5,540 nt of DNA from Rubrivivax sp. GTDB lineage: Bacteria; Pseudomonadota; Gammaproteobacteria; Burkholderiales; Burkholderiaceae_C. Numbering within the stretch: the first letter of the stretch is position 1; every line of letters begins with the position of its first letter. The notes below the pieces were generated by a model that did no database searches, had not been told where the DNA came from, and saw only the letters and a list, made by a program, of their open reading frames with translations. Made by a program: the position numbers and the translations under genes. Shown here one piece after another: positions 1 through 5,500 of the stretch. Location: assembly GCA_027484885.1 (NCBI GenBank), contig JAIXSD010000550.1, positions 1 to 5,540 on the forward strand. Direction: 5' to 3'.

Positions 1-227
1 GGCGTGCTGGGCAGCTCGGCGGCAGAGGCCGCGCTGGCCGGGGCCAGGGCGCGCTGCAGGCGCAGCTCGGCACGCAGGCGGTCACCGCGGGCGGCATCGG
101 CCGCGGCTTCGCGCTCCCACCGCTGGCCTTGCCAGGCCAGGGCGGCCGCCAGCACCAGGGCCAGCGCCGCGAACAGGCCGGGCGCCCCGAGGGCGCGCAG
201 CTGTGATTTCAAGACAGGGTGTTTCAT
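1..227 (-). CDS. GspM/PilO-like inner-membrane protein, 5' part only
   Basis: The first 75 codons of a gene that continues beyond the left edge. The ATG at 227-225 overlaps the TGA of the upstream gene (226-224) as ATGA, and a strong Shine-Dalgarno GGGGAGG lies 7 nt upstream (235-241). The reading starts MKHPVLKSQLRALGAPGLF. It shows a short basic cytoplasmic tail, one hydrophobic segment at about residues 16-32, then a charged Glu/Arg/Ala-rich stretch (about 36-62) with coiled-coil character, followed by an Ala/Ser-rich part. This bitopic layout, right after a GspL/PilN-like gene, is what GspM or PilO proteins have: they dimerise with GspL/PilN through the membrane-proximal coiled coil and link the ATPase platform to the periplasmic parts. 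The assignment rests on position and topology only, because this family has almost no sequence signature and the periplasmic domain is outside the window. A PilO-type name is equally possible. Confidence 0.6.
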   Translation of the reverse strand, partial: MKHPVLKSQLRALGAPGLFAALALVLAAALAWQGQRWEREAAADAARGDRLRAELRLQRALAPASAASAAELPST

Positions 228-1696
228 CGGCGCGCCTCCCCGGTCTTGGCACTGTCGGGGGCATTGGCCGCGTCAGCAGCGGCAACCCCGGGCCGGCGCA
301 GCAACTCACCGCGGAACTTGGCCGTCAGCTCGAAGCGCTGGCCCGTCAAGCCTTGTTCGGCGTTTTGCAAGCGGCTGAGCATGACATCGCGCCAGCCGGC
401 CTCGGCCGCCAGGCGGTCCACCAGCTGCAAGGGCAGCAGCTTGTCGCTGGCCAGGCCTTCCAGGCGCAGCTCCTGGCGCACGCCGTTCACATCCATGGAC
501 AGCCAGGCCAGGGGCGCGGGCTTGAGCGCCGCGCCGGCCTGCTCCACCTGCACCAGCACGGACTCCCAGGGTTGGCGCAGCAAGGCTTGCACCTCCTGGG
601 CCGGACGGCTGGCATCGGGCGCGGTCTTGCCGGGATCGCGGCCGCGGGCCGGCGCGGCCACTGTGGCCACAGTGTTCGTTTGGGCCTTGGCTCGCGGCGC
701 TGCGGGTTGAGCGGCTTTCAGCTGGGCCAGCTGGGCTTGCTGCTGCAGGCGATCGCTGTAGGCCTGCCAGGCGCTCCAGCCGGCCGTGGCCAGCACCAGG
801 GCGGCGGTGGCGGCCAGTGGCCAGGCCAGGGGCGAGCGCTCGCGCGGCGCGCCGAGGAAATCGGGCCGGGGCAGGCGCCGCGAGGGCGCGGCGGCGCCGG
901 GCTCCAAGAGCGCCAAATCGGGCGCCGTGGCATCGAGGCGGCCATGCAGACGCAGGGCCGGGCCCAGGTTCAGCGCCGTGCCGGCGCCCTGCAGGCCGTA
1001 GCCCATCACATGCACCTGGGCGGCGGCCAAGCCGGGCTGGGCTTCTTGCAAGAGCTCTTGCAGCAACTCGGCCAAGGCCTCGGGGGTGGCCTCACGCAGG
1101 CGCAGCTGGCGCAGGCCGACCAGGCGACCCGAGGCCAGGCGCAGCCAGGTCAAGACCTGACCCTCCAGCCAGGCCAGGGCGGCATGTTCGGCTGAGCGCC
1201 ATTCCGGCTCGTCCTGAGACAGTCGCTGCAAGGCCAGCGACCAGGCCGGCTGCACCTGGGTGAGGCGCACGCCATGCTCGGCCGCGACTTCGCGCCAGCC
1301 TTGGGCGACCGAGCCATGCAGGGCGATGGCGCCGCATTGCTCGCTCAGGCCGGCTTGAGGCTCGGCCTCCAGGCGCCAGCTGGCCAGCGACCAGGGCTTG
1401 GCGGCCGCGCCGAAATACTGACCGAACTGCTGGCGCGCGTAAGCCAGCAAGGCAGCTTCGTCGTCCAGCGGCAGGCCCGGCTGACAGACCAGCTCATGCA
1501 GCAAACGGCTGGACAGGCTCAGGCGCACGGCGCTGCCGGCATGGGCGCGGCACCAGTCGGCCCAGGGCTCGGGCCGGTTTAGCGCGGCGCCCTGCACACC
1601 GTCGATGCCCAGGAACAGGGTCTGGGGCCGGGCCAGGCGGGCGCGCAAGCGCCGCTGCAGGCGGCCCAGCCAGTAGGGCGAAGGGCTGTTATTCAT
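224..1696 (-). CDS. gspL: GspL-like protein (PilM/PilN-type fusion), T2SS assembly platform
   Basis: A 490-residue bitopic protein, read as GspL, which recruits the GspE ATPase to the inner membrane and partners GspM. Residues 1 to about 265 have no membrane segment. They begin with a FLGID strand (28-32) reminiscent of the degenerate actin-like fold of GspL/PilM, but no clear nucleotide-binding motif is visible. A basic/proline stretch with FLGAPRER (280-287) leads into one transmembrane helix (about 290-309), as in PilN. A Gln/Ala-rich stretch (311-330) and a low-complexity Ala/Pro linker (331-365) follow. Residues about 375-465 look like the PilN/GspL periplasmic ferredoxin-like domain (LRLEGLASDKLLPLQLVDRL, then FELTAKF). 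It is longer than a typical GspL of about 400 residues, mostly because of the linker. The ATG at 1696 overlaps the gspE stop by 8 bp with only a weak Shine-Dalgarno, implying translational coupling. Overall sequence similarity to classical GspL is low; the call rests on architecture and position. Confidence 0.65.
   Translation of the reverse strand: MNNSPSPYWLGRLQRRLRARLARPQTLFLGIDGVQGAALNRPEPWADWCRAHAGSAVRLSLSSRLLHELVCQPGLPLDDEAALLAYARQQFGQYFGAAAKPWSLASWRLEAEPQAGLSEQCGAIALHGSVAQGWREVAAEHGVRLTQVQPAWSLALQRLSQDEPEWRSAEHAALAWLEGQVLTWLRLASGRLVGLRQLRLREATPEALAELLQELLQEAQPGLAAAQVHVMGYGLQGAGTALNLGPALRLHGRLDATAPDLALLEPGAAAPSRRLPRPDFLGAPRERSPLAWPLAATAALVLATAGWSAWQAYSDRLQQQAQLAQLKAAQPAAPRAKAQTNTVATVAAPARGRDPGKTAPDASRPAQEVQALLRQPWESVLVQVEQAGAALKPAPLAWLSMDVNGVRQELRLEGLASDKLLPLQLVDRLAAEAGWRDVMLSRLQNAEQGLTGQRFELTAKFRGELLRRPGVAAADAANAPDSAKTGEARR
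235..241 (-). promoter_or_regulatory. Strong ribosome binding site of the gspM-like gene
   Basis: GGGGAGG read on the minus strand, 7 nt before the ATG at 227. It lies inside the last codons of the gspL-like gene. It is the best Shine-Dalgarno in the window and settles the start of the partial downstream gene, alongside the ATGA stop/start overlap. Confidence 0.75.
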
Positions 1697-3230
1697 CCAG
1701 GGTCACTCGTTCCAGCTCTTCAAAGGTGGTGTCGCCACGGCACACGGCCTGCAGGGCCAGGGCGCGCAGCGGCTTCATGCCGCGGGCGCGGGCGGCCTCC
1801 TTGATCTGCGACATGGGCGAGCGCGCGGCGATCAGATCGCGCAGACCGTCGTCCAGCTTGAGCAGCTCGGCCACGGCGCGGCGGCCACGGTAGCCGGTGC
1901 CACGGCAATGGCCGCAGCCCTCGCCTTTCAGAAAACTGTGTTCGCCGGCTCGCAAGCCATACCGCGCCAGCGTGGCGGCACTGGGCTCAAAAGGACGCGC
2001 GCAATGCTTGCAGGTCAGGCGCACCAGGCGCTGGGCCAGCACGGCGTTCAGGGCCGAGACCACGTTGTAGAGGTCCAGGCCCATGTGCATGAAGCGGCCG
2101 ATCACGTCGAAGGCGTTGTTGGCGTGCACGGTCGAAAAGACCAGGTGACCGGTCAGCGCCGCCTGCACCGCGATCTGCGCAGTTTCGGCGTCACGGATTT
2201 CACCGACCATGACCCGGTCGGGGTCGTGGCGCAGGATGGAGCGCAGGCCGCGCGAGAAGGTCAGGCCTTTTTTCTCGTTGACCGGGATCTGCACCACGCC
2301 GGGCAGCTGGTACTCGACCGGGTCTTCGATGGTGATGATCTTGTCCTCGCCGGTGTGGATCTCGGCCAGGGTGGCGTAGAGCGTGGTGGTCTTGCCGCTG
2401 CCGGTGGGGCCGGTGACCAGCAGCATGCCATGGGGTTGGCGCGCCTGGTGGCGGATGGCGGCGCGCTCTTCGGCATCGAAGCCAAGCGCATCGAGCGTCA
2501 GGCTGCCGCCGGTCTGCTCGATGCGGGCGCGGTCCAGCACCCGTACCACCGCGTCTTCACCGAAGACGCTGGGCATGATGGACAGGCGGAAGTCGACCTC
2601 GCGGCCCTGCACGCGCAGCTTGAAGCGGCCGTCCTGCGGCAGGCGGCGCTCGCCAATGTCCAGCTCGGACATGACCTTGAGCCGCGACACCAGCTGCTCG
2701 GCCGTGGCCGCACCGTCCACACTGCGCACCATGGACATGACGCCATCGACGCGGAAGCGGATCACCGCGCCACGCGCCGTGCATTCGATGTGCACATCGC
2801 TGGCGCCGTCCTGCAAGGCGTCGTAGAGCGTGGCGTTGAGCAGGCGCACCACCGGGCTGGCCTGCTCGGACATGACCAGGGCGCTGAGCTCCTCGGTGGC
2901 GCCGCCGGCCTCGGCATCGATGACCGATTCCTCGACATCGCTGAGCGCACGGAAATCGGCCTCACCGGCGCCCAGCCAATGGCTGATGGCGGCCGGCTCG
3001 CACTGCAGCCAGCGCACGGGGGCTTGCAGCCGGGACTCGACGCTTTGCAGCAGCAACTCATCGGCCGCCCGCTCGCCCAGCAGCATCTTGCGGCCCCCGG
3101 CGCCCACGGCCAGCACCGCGCGCCAGCGCTGCGCCTGGGCCTGCGGCCAGTGCTCGAAATCGAGCGACCAAGGGCCGTGCTCGGCAGGCAGCACATCGGC
3201 CAGAGAGAACACAGAGGAGGACAAGGTCAT
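1689..3230 (-). CDS. gspE: T2SS assembly ATPase GspE
   Basis: GspE is the cytoplasmic hexameric secretion ATPase that powers pseudopilus assembly through GspF and GspL. All family motifs are visible in the 513-residue product: the N2-domain signature SPVVRLLNATLYDALQDGAS with SDVHIE (125-149), Walker A GPTGSGKTTT (274-283), Asp box ITIEDPVEY (299-307), Walker B DPDRVMVGEIRD (336-347) and His box TGHLVFSTVHAN (360-371). A zinc tetracysteine follows, C407-x2-C410 and C439-x2-C442, typical of GspE/PilB-class enzymes and absent from PilT retraction ATPases. Residues 1-100 would be the N1 domain that binds the GspL cytoplasmic part. The ATG at 3230 is preferred because GGAAGG sits 6 nt upstream. 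An in-frame TTG at 3257 would add nine residues (MGRPGGRPI) but removes that signal from the leader. The length is normal and no catalytic residue is missing. The gene follows gspF by 118 bp and overlaps gspL by 8 bp. A PilB-like role in another type IV filament system is the main alternative; the adjacent gspG argues for T2SS. Confidence 0.93.
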   Translation of the reverse strand: MTLSSSVFSLADVLPAEHGPWSLDFEHWPQAQAQRWRAVLAVGAGGRKMLLGERAADELLLQSVESRLQAPVRWLQCEPAAISHWLGAGEADFRALSDVEESVIDAEAGGATEELSALVMSEQASPVVRLLNATLYDALQDGASDVHIECTARGAVIRFRVDGVMSMVRSVDGAATAEQLVSRLKVMSELDIGERRLPQDGRFKLRVQGREVDFRLSIMPSVFGEDAVVRVLDRARIEQTGGSLTLDALGFDAEERAAIRHQARQPHGMLLVTGPTGSGKTTTLYATLAEIHTGEDKIITIEDPVEYQLPGVVQIPVNEKKGLTFSRGLRSILRHDPDRVMVGEIRDAETAQIAVQAALTGHLVFSTVHANNAFDVIGRFMHMGLDLYNVVSALNAVLAQRLVRLTCKHCARPFEPSAATLARYGLRAGEHSFLKGEGCGHCRGTGYRGRRAVAELLKLDDGLRDLIAARSPMSQIKEAARARGMKPLRALALQAVCRGDTTFEELERVTLDE

Positions 3231-3236
3231 GATTGG

Positions 3237-3242
3237 CCTTCC
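3237..3242 (-). promoter_or_regulatory. Ribosome binding site deciding the gspE start
   Basis: GGAAGG on the minus strand, 6 nt before the ATG at 3230. It falls inside the longer TTG-initiated version of the ORF (from 3257), which has no comparable signal. The ATG is therefore the likely start. Confidence 0.65.
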
Positions 3243-3251
3243 GCCGGGCCG

Positions 3252-3308
3252 CCCCAAGGAAGGCCGGCACCCCTGAGGCCTGTTGAAGGCCTCTGCACGG
3301 CCTTGGGG
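3252..3308 (-). repeat. Nested inverted repeats in the gspF-gspE spacer
   Basis: Two inverted repeats lie one inside the other between gspF and gspE. The outer pair is CCCCAAGG (3252-3259) with CCTTGGGG (3301-3308). The inner pair is GAGGCC (3275-3280) with GGCCTC (3288-3293) around a 7-nt loop. On the minus-strand transcript they could fold into a hairpin set ending about 20 nt before the gspE start. There is no T-run, so it is not an intrinsic terminator. It could attenuate or insulate the gspF-gspE mRNA, or arise by chance in GC-rich DNA. No function is shown by sequence alone. Confidence 0.4.
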
Positions 3309-3348
3309 GCAGCGGACGGCAAAGTGAGCGTGGGGGCAAACATCCTCA

Positions 3349-4551
3349 TCATTGGACTTGTTCCACCAGTTGGAAGATGGGCATGTACATCAGGACGATG
3401 ATGCCGCCGATGAGCACGCCCATCACCAGCATCAGGGCGGGGTTGATGGCCCGGGTCAGCAGCTCGGTCAGGCGCACGGCTTCTTCATCGTGAAAGGCGG
3501 CGGCGCGTTCCAGCATGGCGGCCACCTCGCCGCTGCGCTCGCCCACGCGCACCATGCGGCGTGCCACGGGCGTGGCCAGATCCTGCGATTCGAGGGCTTC
3601 GGACAGGCGCTCACCGCGCTCGATCTGCTCGGCCGCGGCAGCCACGGCCGGCCGCCAGGGCAGGGCCACCACATCCTCGACGATGCGCAAGCTGGCCAGC
3701 ACCGGCACGCCCGAGGCCAAGAGCATGGACAAGCTGCGGTAGAGCCGCGCCAGGGCCAGCACGCGCAGGCGCGGGCCCAGGCCCGGCAGGGTCCAGAGCG
3801 AAGCCTGCACCCGCTCGCGCAAGCCCGGGTGGCGCCACAGGCCCACAAGGCCCAGGGCCAGCGCGCCCAGCCCGCCAAGCACCCACATCGGGTGGGCACC
3901 GGCCGTCTGGCCAAAACGCATCAAAACCATCGAAGCCCAGGGCAGGTCATTGCCCAGGCCATCGAGGATGCCGGCGAAGCGCGGCAGCACAAACAGCAGC
4001 AGGAACAGGATCACGGCACCGCCGACCGCCAGCAGCATGACCGGGTAGACGCAGGCGGCGATCAGGCGCGAGCGCAGGTTGTCCACCCAGGCCAGGTATT
4101 TGGCATGCTGGGCCAGGGCGGTGCTGAGCTGGCCGGTGCGCTCGTTGGCGGCGACGATGGCGCAGATCAGCTCGTCAAAAGCCTGCGGCTGCTGGCGCAG
4201 GGCCACCGACAGCGGCTGGCCTTGCTCGACCTGGCTGACCACCGCATCCAGGGCCTGGCGCACCGAGGCCTGGCTTTCTTTCTCGCGCAAGGTGTTCAGC
4301 GCCTCCAGCAGGGCAATGCCGGCATCGAGCAGCACGGCCAGCTCCTGGCTGAACAGCTGCAAGGGGAAACGGCCGGCCGAGCGGCGCGTCGCGCCGGCCG
4401 ATGCGCTGCTGGGCGCGCCCAGCTCCTGCACCTCCAGCACATGCTGGGGCGGCACGCCTAGAGCGCCGGCCACGGCATGCGCGTCCAGCGCATCGACGCG
4501 CACGCTCCTCACCCCCTCGGGGTGAAAGACGCGGACCTGGTAGCTGGGCAT
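3349..4551 (-). CDS. gspF: T2SS inner-membrane platform protein GspF
   Basis: GspF is the polytopic inner-membrane protein at the centre of the assembly platform. It contacts GspE and GspL and is thought to load pseudopilins into the growing filament. The 400-residue product is of normal family length. It has an N-terminal cytoplasmic domain (about 1-55), then two tandem T2SSF domains: residues 67-191 (QLFSQELAVLLDAGIALLEA at the start, NERTG at 136-140) and about 270-391 (LYRSLSMLLASGVPVLASL, GERSGEV at 337-343). Three hydrophobic segments are seen at about 168-190, 221-240 and 370-392, the usual topology. The ATG at 4551 has only a weak GAG Shine-Dalgarno, but no better in-frame start is near and the N terminus MPSYQVRVFHPEG fits the family. 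It is separated from gspG by a 79-bp spacer holding a strong hairpin, so its level is probably below that of the pseudopilin. PilC of type IV pili is the related alternative. Confidence 0.92.
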   Translation of the reverse strand: MPSYQVRVFHPEGVRSVRVDALDAHAVAGALGVPPQHVLEVQELGAPSSASAGATRRSAGRFPLQLFSQELAVLLDAGIALLEALNTLREKESQASVRQALDAVVSQVEQGQPLSVALRQQPQAFDELICAIVAANERTGQLSTALAQHAKYLAWVDNLRSRLIAACVYPVMLLAVGGAVILFLLLFVLPRFAGILDGLGNDLPWASMVLMRFGQTAGAHPMWVLGGLGALALGLVGLWRHPGLRERVQASLWTLPGLGPRLRVLALARLYRSLSMLLASGVPVLASLRIVEDVVALPWRPAVAAAAEQIERGERLSEALESQDLATPVARRMVRVGERSGEVAAMLERAAAFHDEEAVRLTELLTRAINPALMLVMGVLIGGIIVLMYMPIFQLVEQVQ

Positions 4552-4594
4552 GGGGCGAACTCGGGAAGGTGCGGGCAGAGGGCAAGGCGACGGA

Positions 4595-4625
4595 CCGCGG
4601 CAGCACAGGCTCGGGGCTGCCGCGG
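4595..4625 (-). promoter_or_regulatory. Strong stem-loop just after the gspG stop codon
   Basis: A perfect 10-bp inverted repeat, CCGCGGCAGC (4595-4604) and GCTGCCGCGG (4616-4625), encloses an 11-nt loop. On the minus-strand transcript it begins 5 nt after the gspG TGA. The stem is almost all G-C, and no T-run follows, so it is not a classical intrinsic terminator. The likely roles are protecting the 3' end of the gspG message from exonucleases or partly stopping transcription into gspF. Either would give much more pseudopilin than platform protein, which matches the need of the machine. The structure is seen in the sequence; the role is inferred. Confidence 0.6.
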
Positions 4626-4630
4626 CGATC

Positions 4631-5104
4631 TCACCAGCTGGTCAGATCGGCGTCCTCGCCCTCACCGCCCGGGCGGCCGTCGCGGCCGTAGGAGAACAAG
4701 TCGTACTCGCCATGCTCGCCCGGCGAGCGGTACTGGTAGTCGTTGCGCCAGGGGTCTTGAGGCAGCGCCTTGCGCAGATAGGGGCCGGCCCAGCGCGGTT
4801 CATCGCTGGGCTTGGTCACCAACGCGGCCAGGCCCTGCTCGGTGCTGGGGTAGCGGCCGACATCGAGACGGTATTGATCGAGTGCCTTTTGCAGGCCGTC
4901 GATCTGCGCGCGCGTGGCCTTGACCTCGGATTTGCCGATCTGGCCGAAGAACTTGGGGCCGACGTAACCGGCCAGCAGGCCGATGATGACCATCACCACC
5001 AGCAGCTCCAGCAGGGTGAAACCGCGGCCGGATCGGCGGGCGGCAGGCGCTTGGCGCTGGGATTGGATGTGGATCGGCATCTTGTCTAAAACCCTCGAAA
5101 ACAT
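4631..5104 (-). CDS. gspG: T2SS major pseudopilin GspG
   Basis: GspG is the main subunit of the periplasmic pseudopilus. The 157-residue precursor carries a basic leader ending RRSGRG, then the prepilin peptidase site G28|F29 followed by FTLLELLVVMVIIGLLAG, with the conserved Glu at mature position 5 (E33). Cleavage and N-methylation would leave about 129 residues. Downstream are the GspG hallmarks: GRYPSTEQGLAAL (83-95), PYL (108-110), QDPW (116-119), YQYRSPGEHGEYD (123-135), and the calcium-binding loop FSYGRDG with GEGEDAD (137-153), ending in a Trp. This loop separates true GspG from type IV pilins. Two starts are possible: ATG 5104 (28-residue leader) and ATG 5080 (20-residue leader, GAGGG 11 nt upstream). 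Neither has an ideal Shine-Dalgarno, and the mature protein is the same. It is the first gene of the operon seen here and is followed directly by a hairpin. Confidence 0.95.
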   Translation of the reverse strand: MFSRVLDKMPIHIQSQRQAPAARRSGRGFTLLELLVVMVIIGLLAGYVGPKFFGQIGKSEVKATRAQIDGLQKALDQYRLDVGRYPSTEQGLAALVTKPSDEPRWAGPYLRKALPQDPWRNDYQYRSPGEHGEYDLFSYGRDGRPGGEGEDADLTSW

Positions 5105-5170
5105 TCATCTCTGCGGCCCCGCCCCCTCAGACAGGTCGGCACATGCTCACTCACAGCCGGGCCGCAGCTG

Positions 5171-5191
5171 GCCCTGAACTGTGACAGCTGC
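5171..5191. repeat. Imperfect direct repeat, copy 1
   Basis: This 21-bp word shares 17 of 21 bases with copy 2 at 5260-5280, 89 bp away. The shared skeleton is GCCCTG-x-ACTGT-x-AC-x-GCT-x-C. This copy contains CTGTGACAG, a palindrome with a 1-nt centre. The position upstream of gspG would suit a regulator operator pair, but no known regulator consensus was recognised. Confidence 0.4.
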
Positions 5192-5259
5192 CGCAGGCTG
5201 CAGCCATTGGGACTTGACCCCCCCACGTTCGAGTGAATCCAGCCTGGGCACCCTGGGCA

Positions 5260-5280
5260 GCCCTGCACTGTAACGGCTCC
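5260..5280. repeat. Imperfect direct repeat, copy 2
   Basis: Second copy of the 21-bp word at 5171-5191, in the same orientation, with four differences. Read on the minus strand it includes TACAGT, which resembles a -10 hexamer in four of six positions, but no matching -35 element is found at a proper distance. Confidence 0.4.
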
Positions 5281-5353
5281 ATATGAAGGCTTGAGGTCAG
5301 CCCGGGCGCTGGGCAGGCCGTGGCGGGCGCTCGCCGATTTCTCGCGCCGAGAG

Positions 5354-5378
5354 GCGCTGTTTTGGCGAAAACATGCGC
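5354..5378. repeat. Bulged palindrome in the divergent region
   Basis: The arms are GCGCTGTTTT (5354-5363) and AAAACAtGCGC (5368-5378, with one unpaired T at 5374), around the 4-nt centre GGCG. This gives 10 paired positions. It is not followed by a T-run on either strand, so a terminator is unlikely. A protein-binding operator or an RNA hairpin in a leader is possible. Confidence 0.45.
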
Positions 5379-5383
5379 GAGCC

Positions 5384-5399
5384 CTTGTTTATGCACAAG
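5384..5399. repeat. Short inverted repeat CTTGT-N6-ACAAG
   Basis: The half-sites CTTGT (5384-5388) and ACAAG (5395-5399) are separated by 6 bp, six bases to the right of the bulged palindrome. This geometry suits a small dimeric regulator, but 5-bp arms occur often by chance. Confidence 0.25.
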
Positions 5400-5487
5400 C
5401 CGCATAGTTGCATGTGCACTTGGCTTTGGGCGCAGCCCGGCGCCGTGTCGACTTCGCGTTACCGTTCGCCCCGTCCAAAAAAGTTAC

Positions 5488-5491
5488 GGAG
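5488..5491 (+). promoter_or_regulatory. Ribosome binding site of the divergent gene
   Basis: GGAG with 9 nt to the ATG at 5501, in a locally less GC-rich stretch. This supports 5501 as a real plus-strand start even though only 13 codons are visible. Confidence 0.55.
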
Positions 5492-5500
5492 CATTACCAA

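Larger units (their letters stand above)
5105..5500. other. 396-bp divergent intergenic region
   Basis: This stretch lies between the gspG start (minus strand) and a plus-strand start at 5501, so it should hold promoters for both directions. Small ORFs on the minus strand (for example 5151-5405) show no family motif and look like GC-rich shadows. I see a 21-bp imperfect direct repeat (5171-5191 and 5260-5280), a bulged palindrome (5354-5378) and a short inverted repeat (5384-5399). Base composition becomes less GC-rich near 5358-5415 and 5470-5500. No hexamer pair on either strand is good enough to call a sigma-70 promoter, and I find no convincing sigma-54 site. Confidence 0.7.

Noticed and set aside
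203..1195. 330-codon open frame on the plus strand opposite gspL
   Set aside because: Repetitive Gly/Gln/Ala composition, no motif and no convincing start; the minus frame has the correct overlaps and Shine-Dalgarno sites.
1908..3401. 497-codon open frame on the plus strand opposite gspE
   Set aside because: Gln/Ala/Gly/His-rich translation without family motifs, lying antisense to a gene with all GspE motifs. Such frames are common in high-GC DNA because the opposite frame has few stops.
3352..4461. 369-codon open frame on the plus strand opposite gspF
   Set aside because: His/Gln-rich low-complexity translation with no domain, antisense to a clear gspF; treated as a composition artefact.
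4595..4625. Intrinsic terminator after gspG
   Set aside because: The stem is strong, but no T-run follows on the minus strand, and gspF continues the same pathway downstream; described as a stem-loop instead.
5214..5242. TTGACC as a -35 element on the plus strand
   Set aside because: No -10-like hexamer is found 16-18 bp downstream (ATCCAG at 17 bp), so it was not called a promoter.
5151..5405. Possible 84-residue minus-strand protein upstream of gspG
   Set aside because: No recognisable motif, no convincing Shine-Dalgarno, and it covers the region with repeats and lower GC; more likely non-coding.
5385..5413. TTGTTT / TTGCAT as a sigma-70 promoter for the plus-strand gene
   Set aside because: Spacing of 17 bp is right, but the -10 candidate matches only three of six consensus bases; too weak to list.
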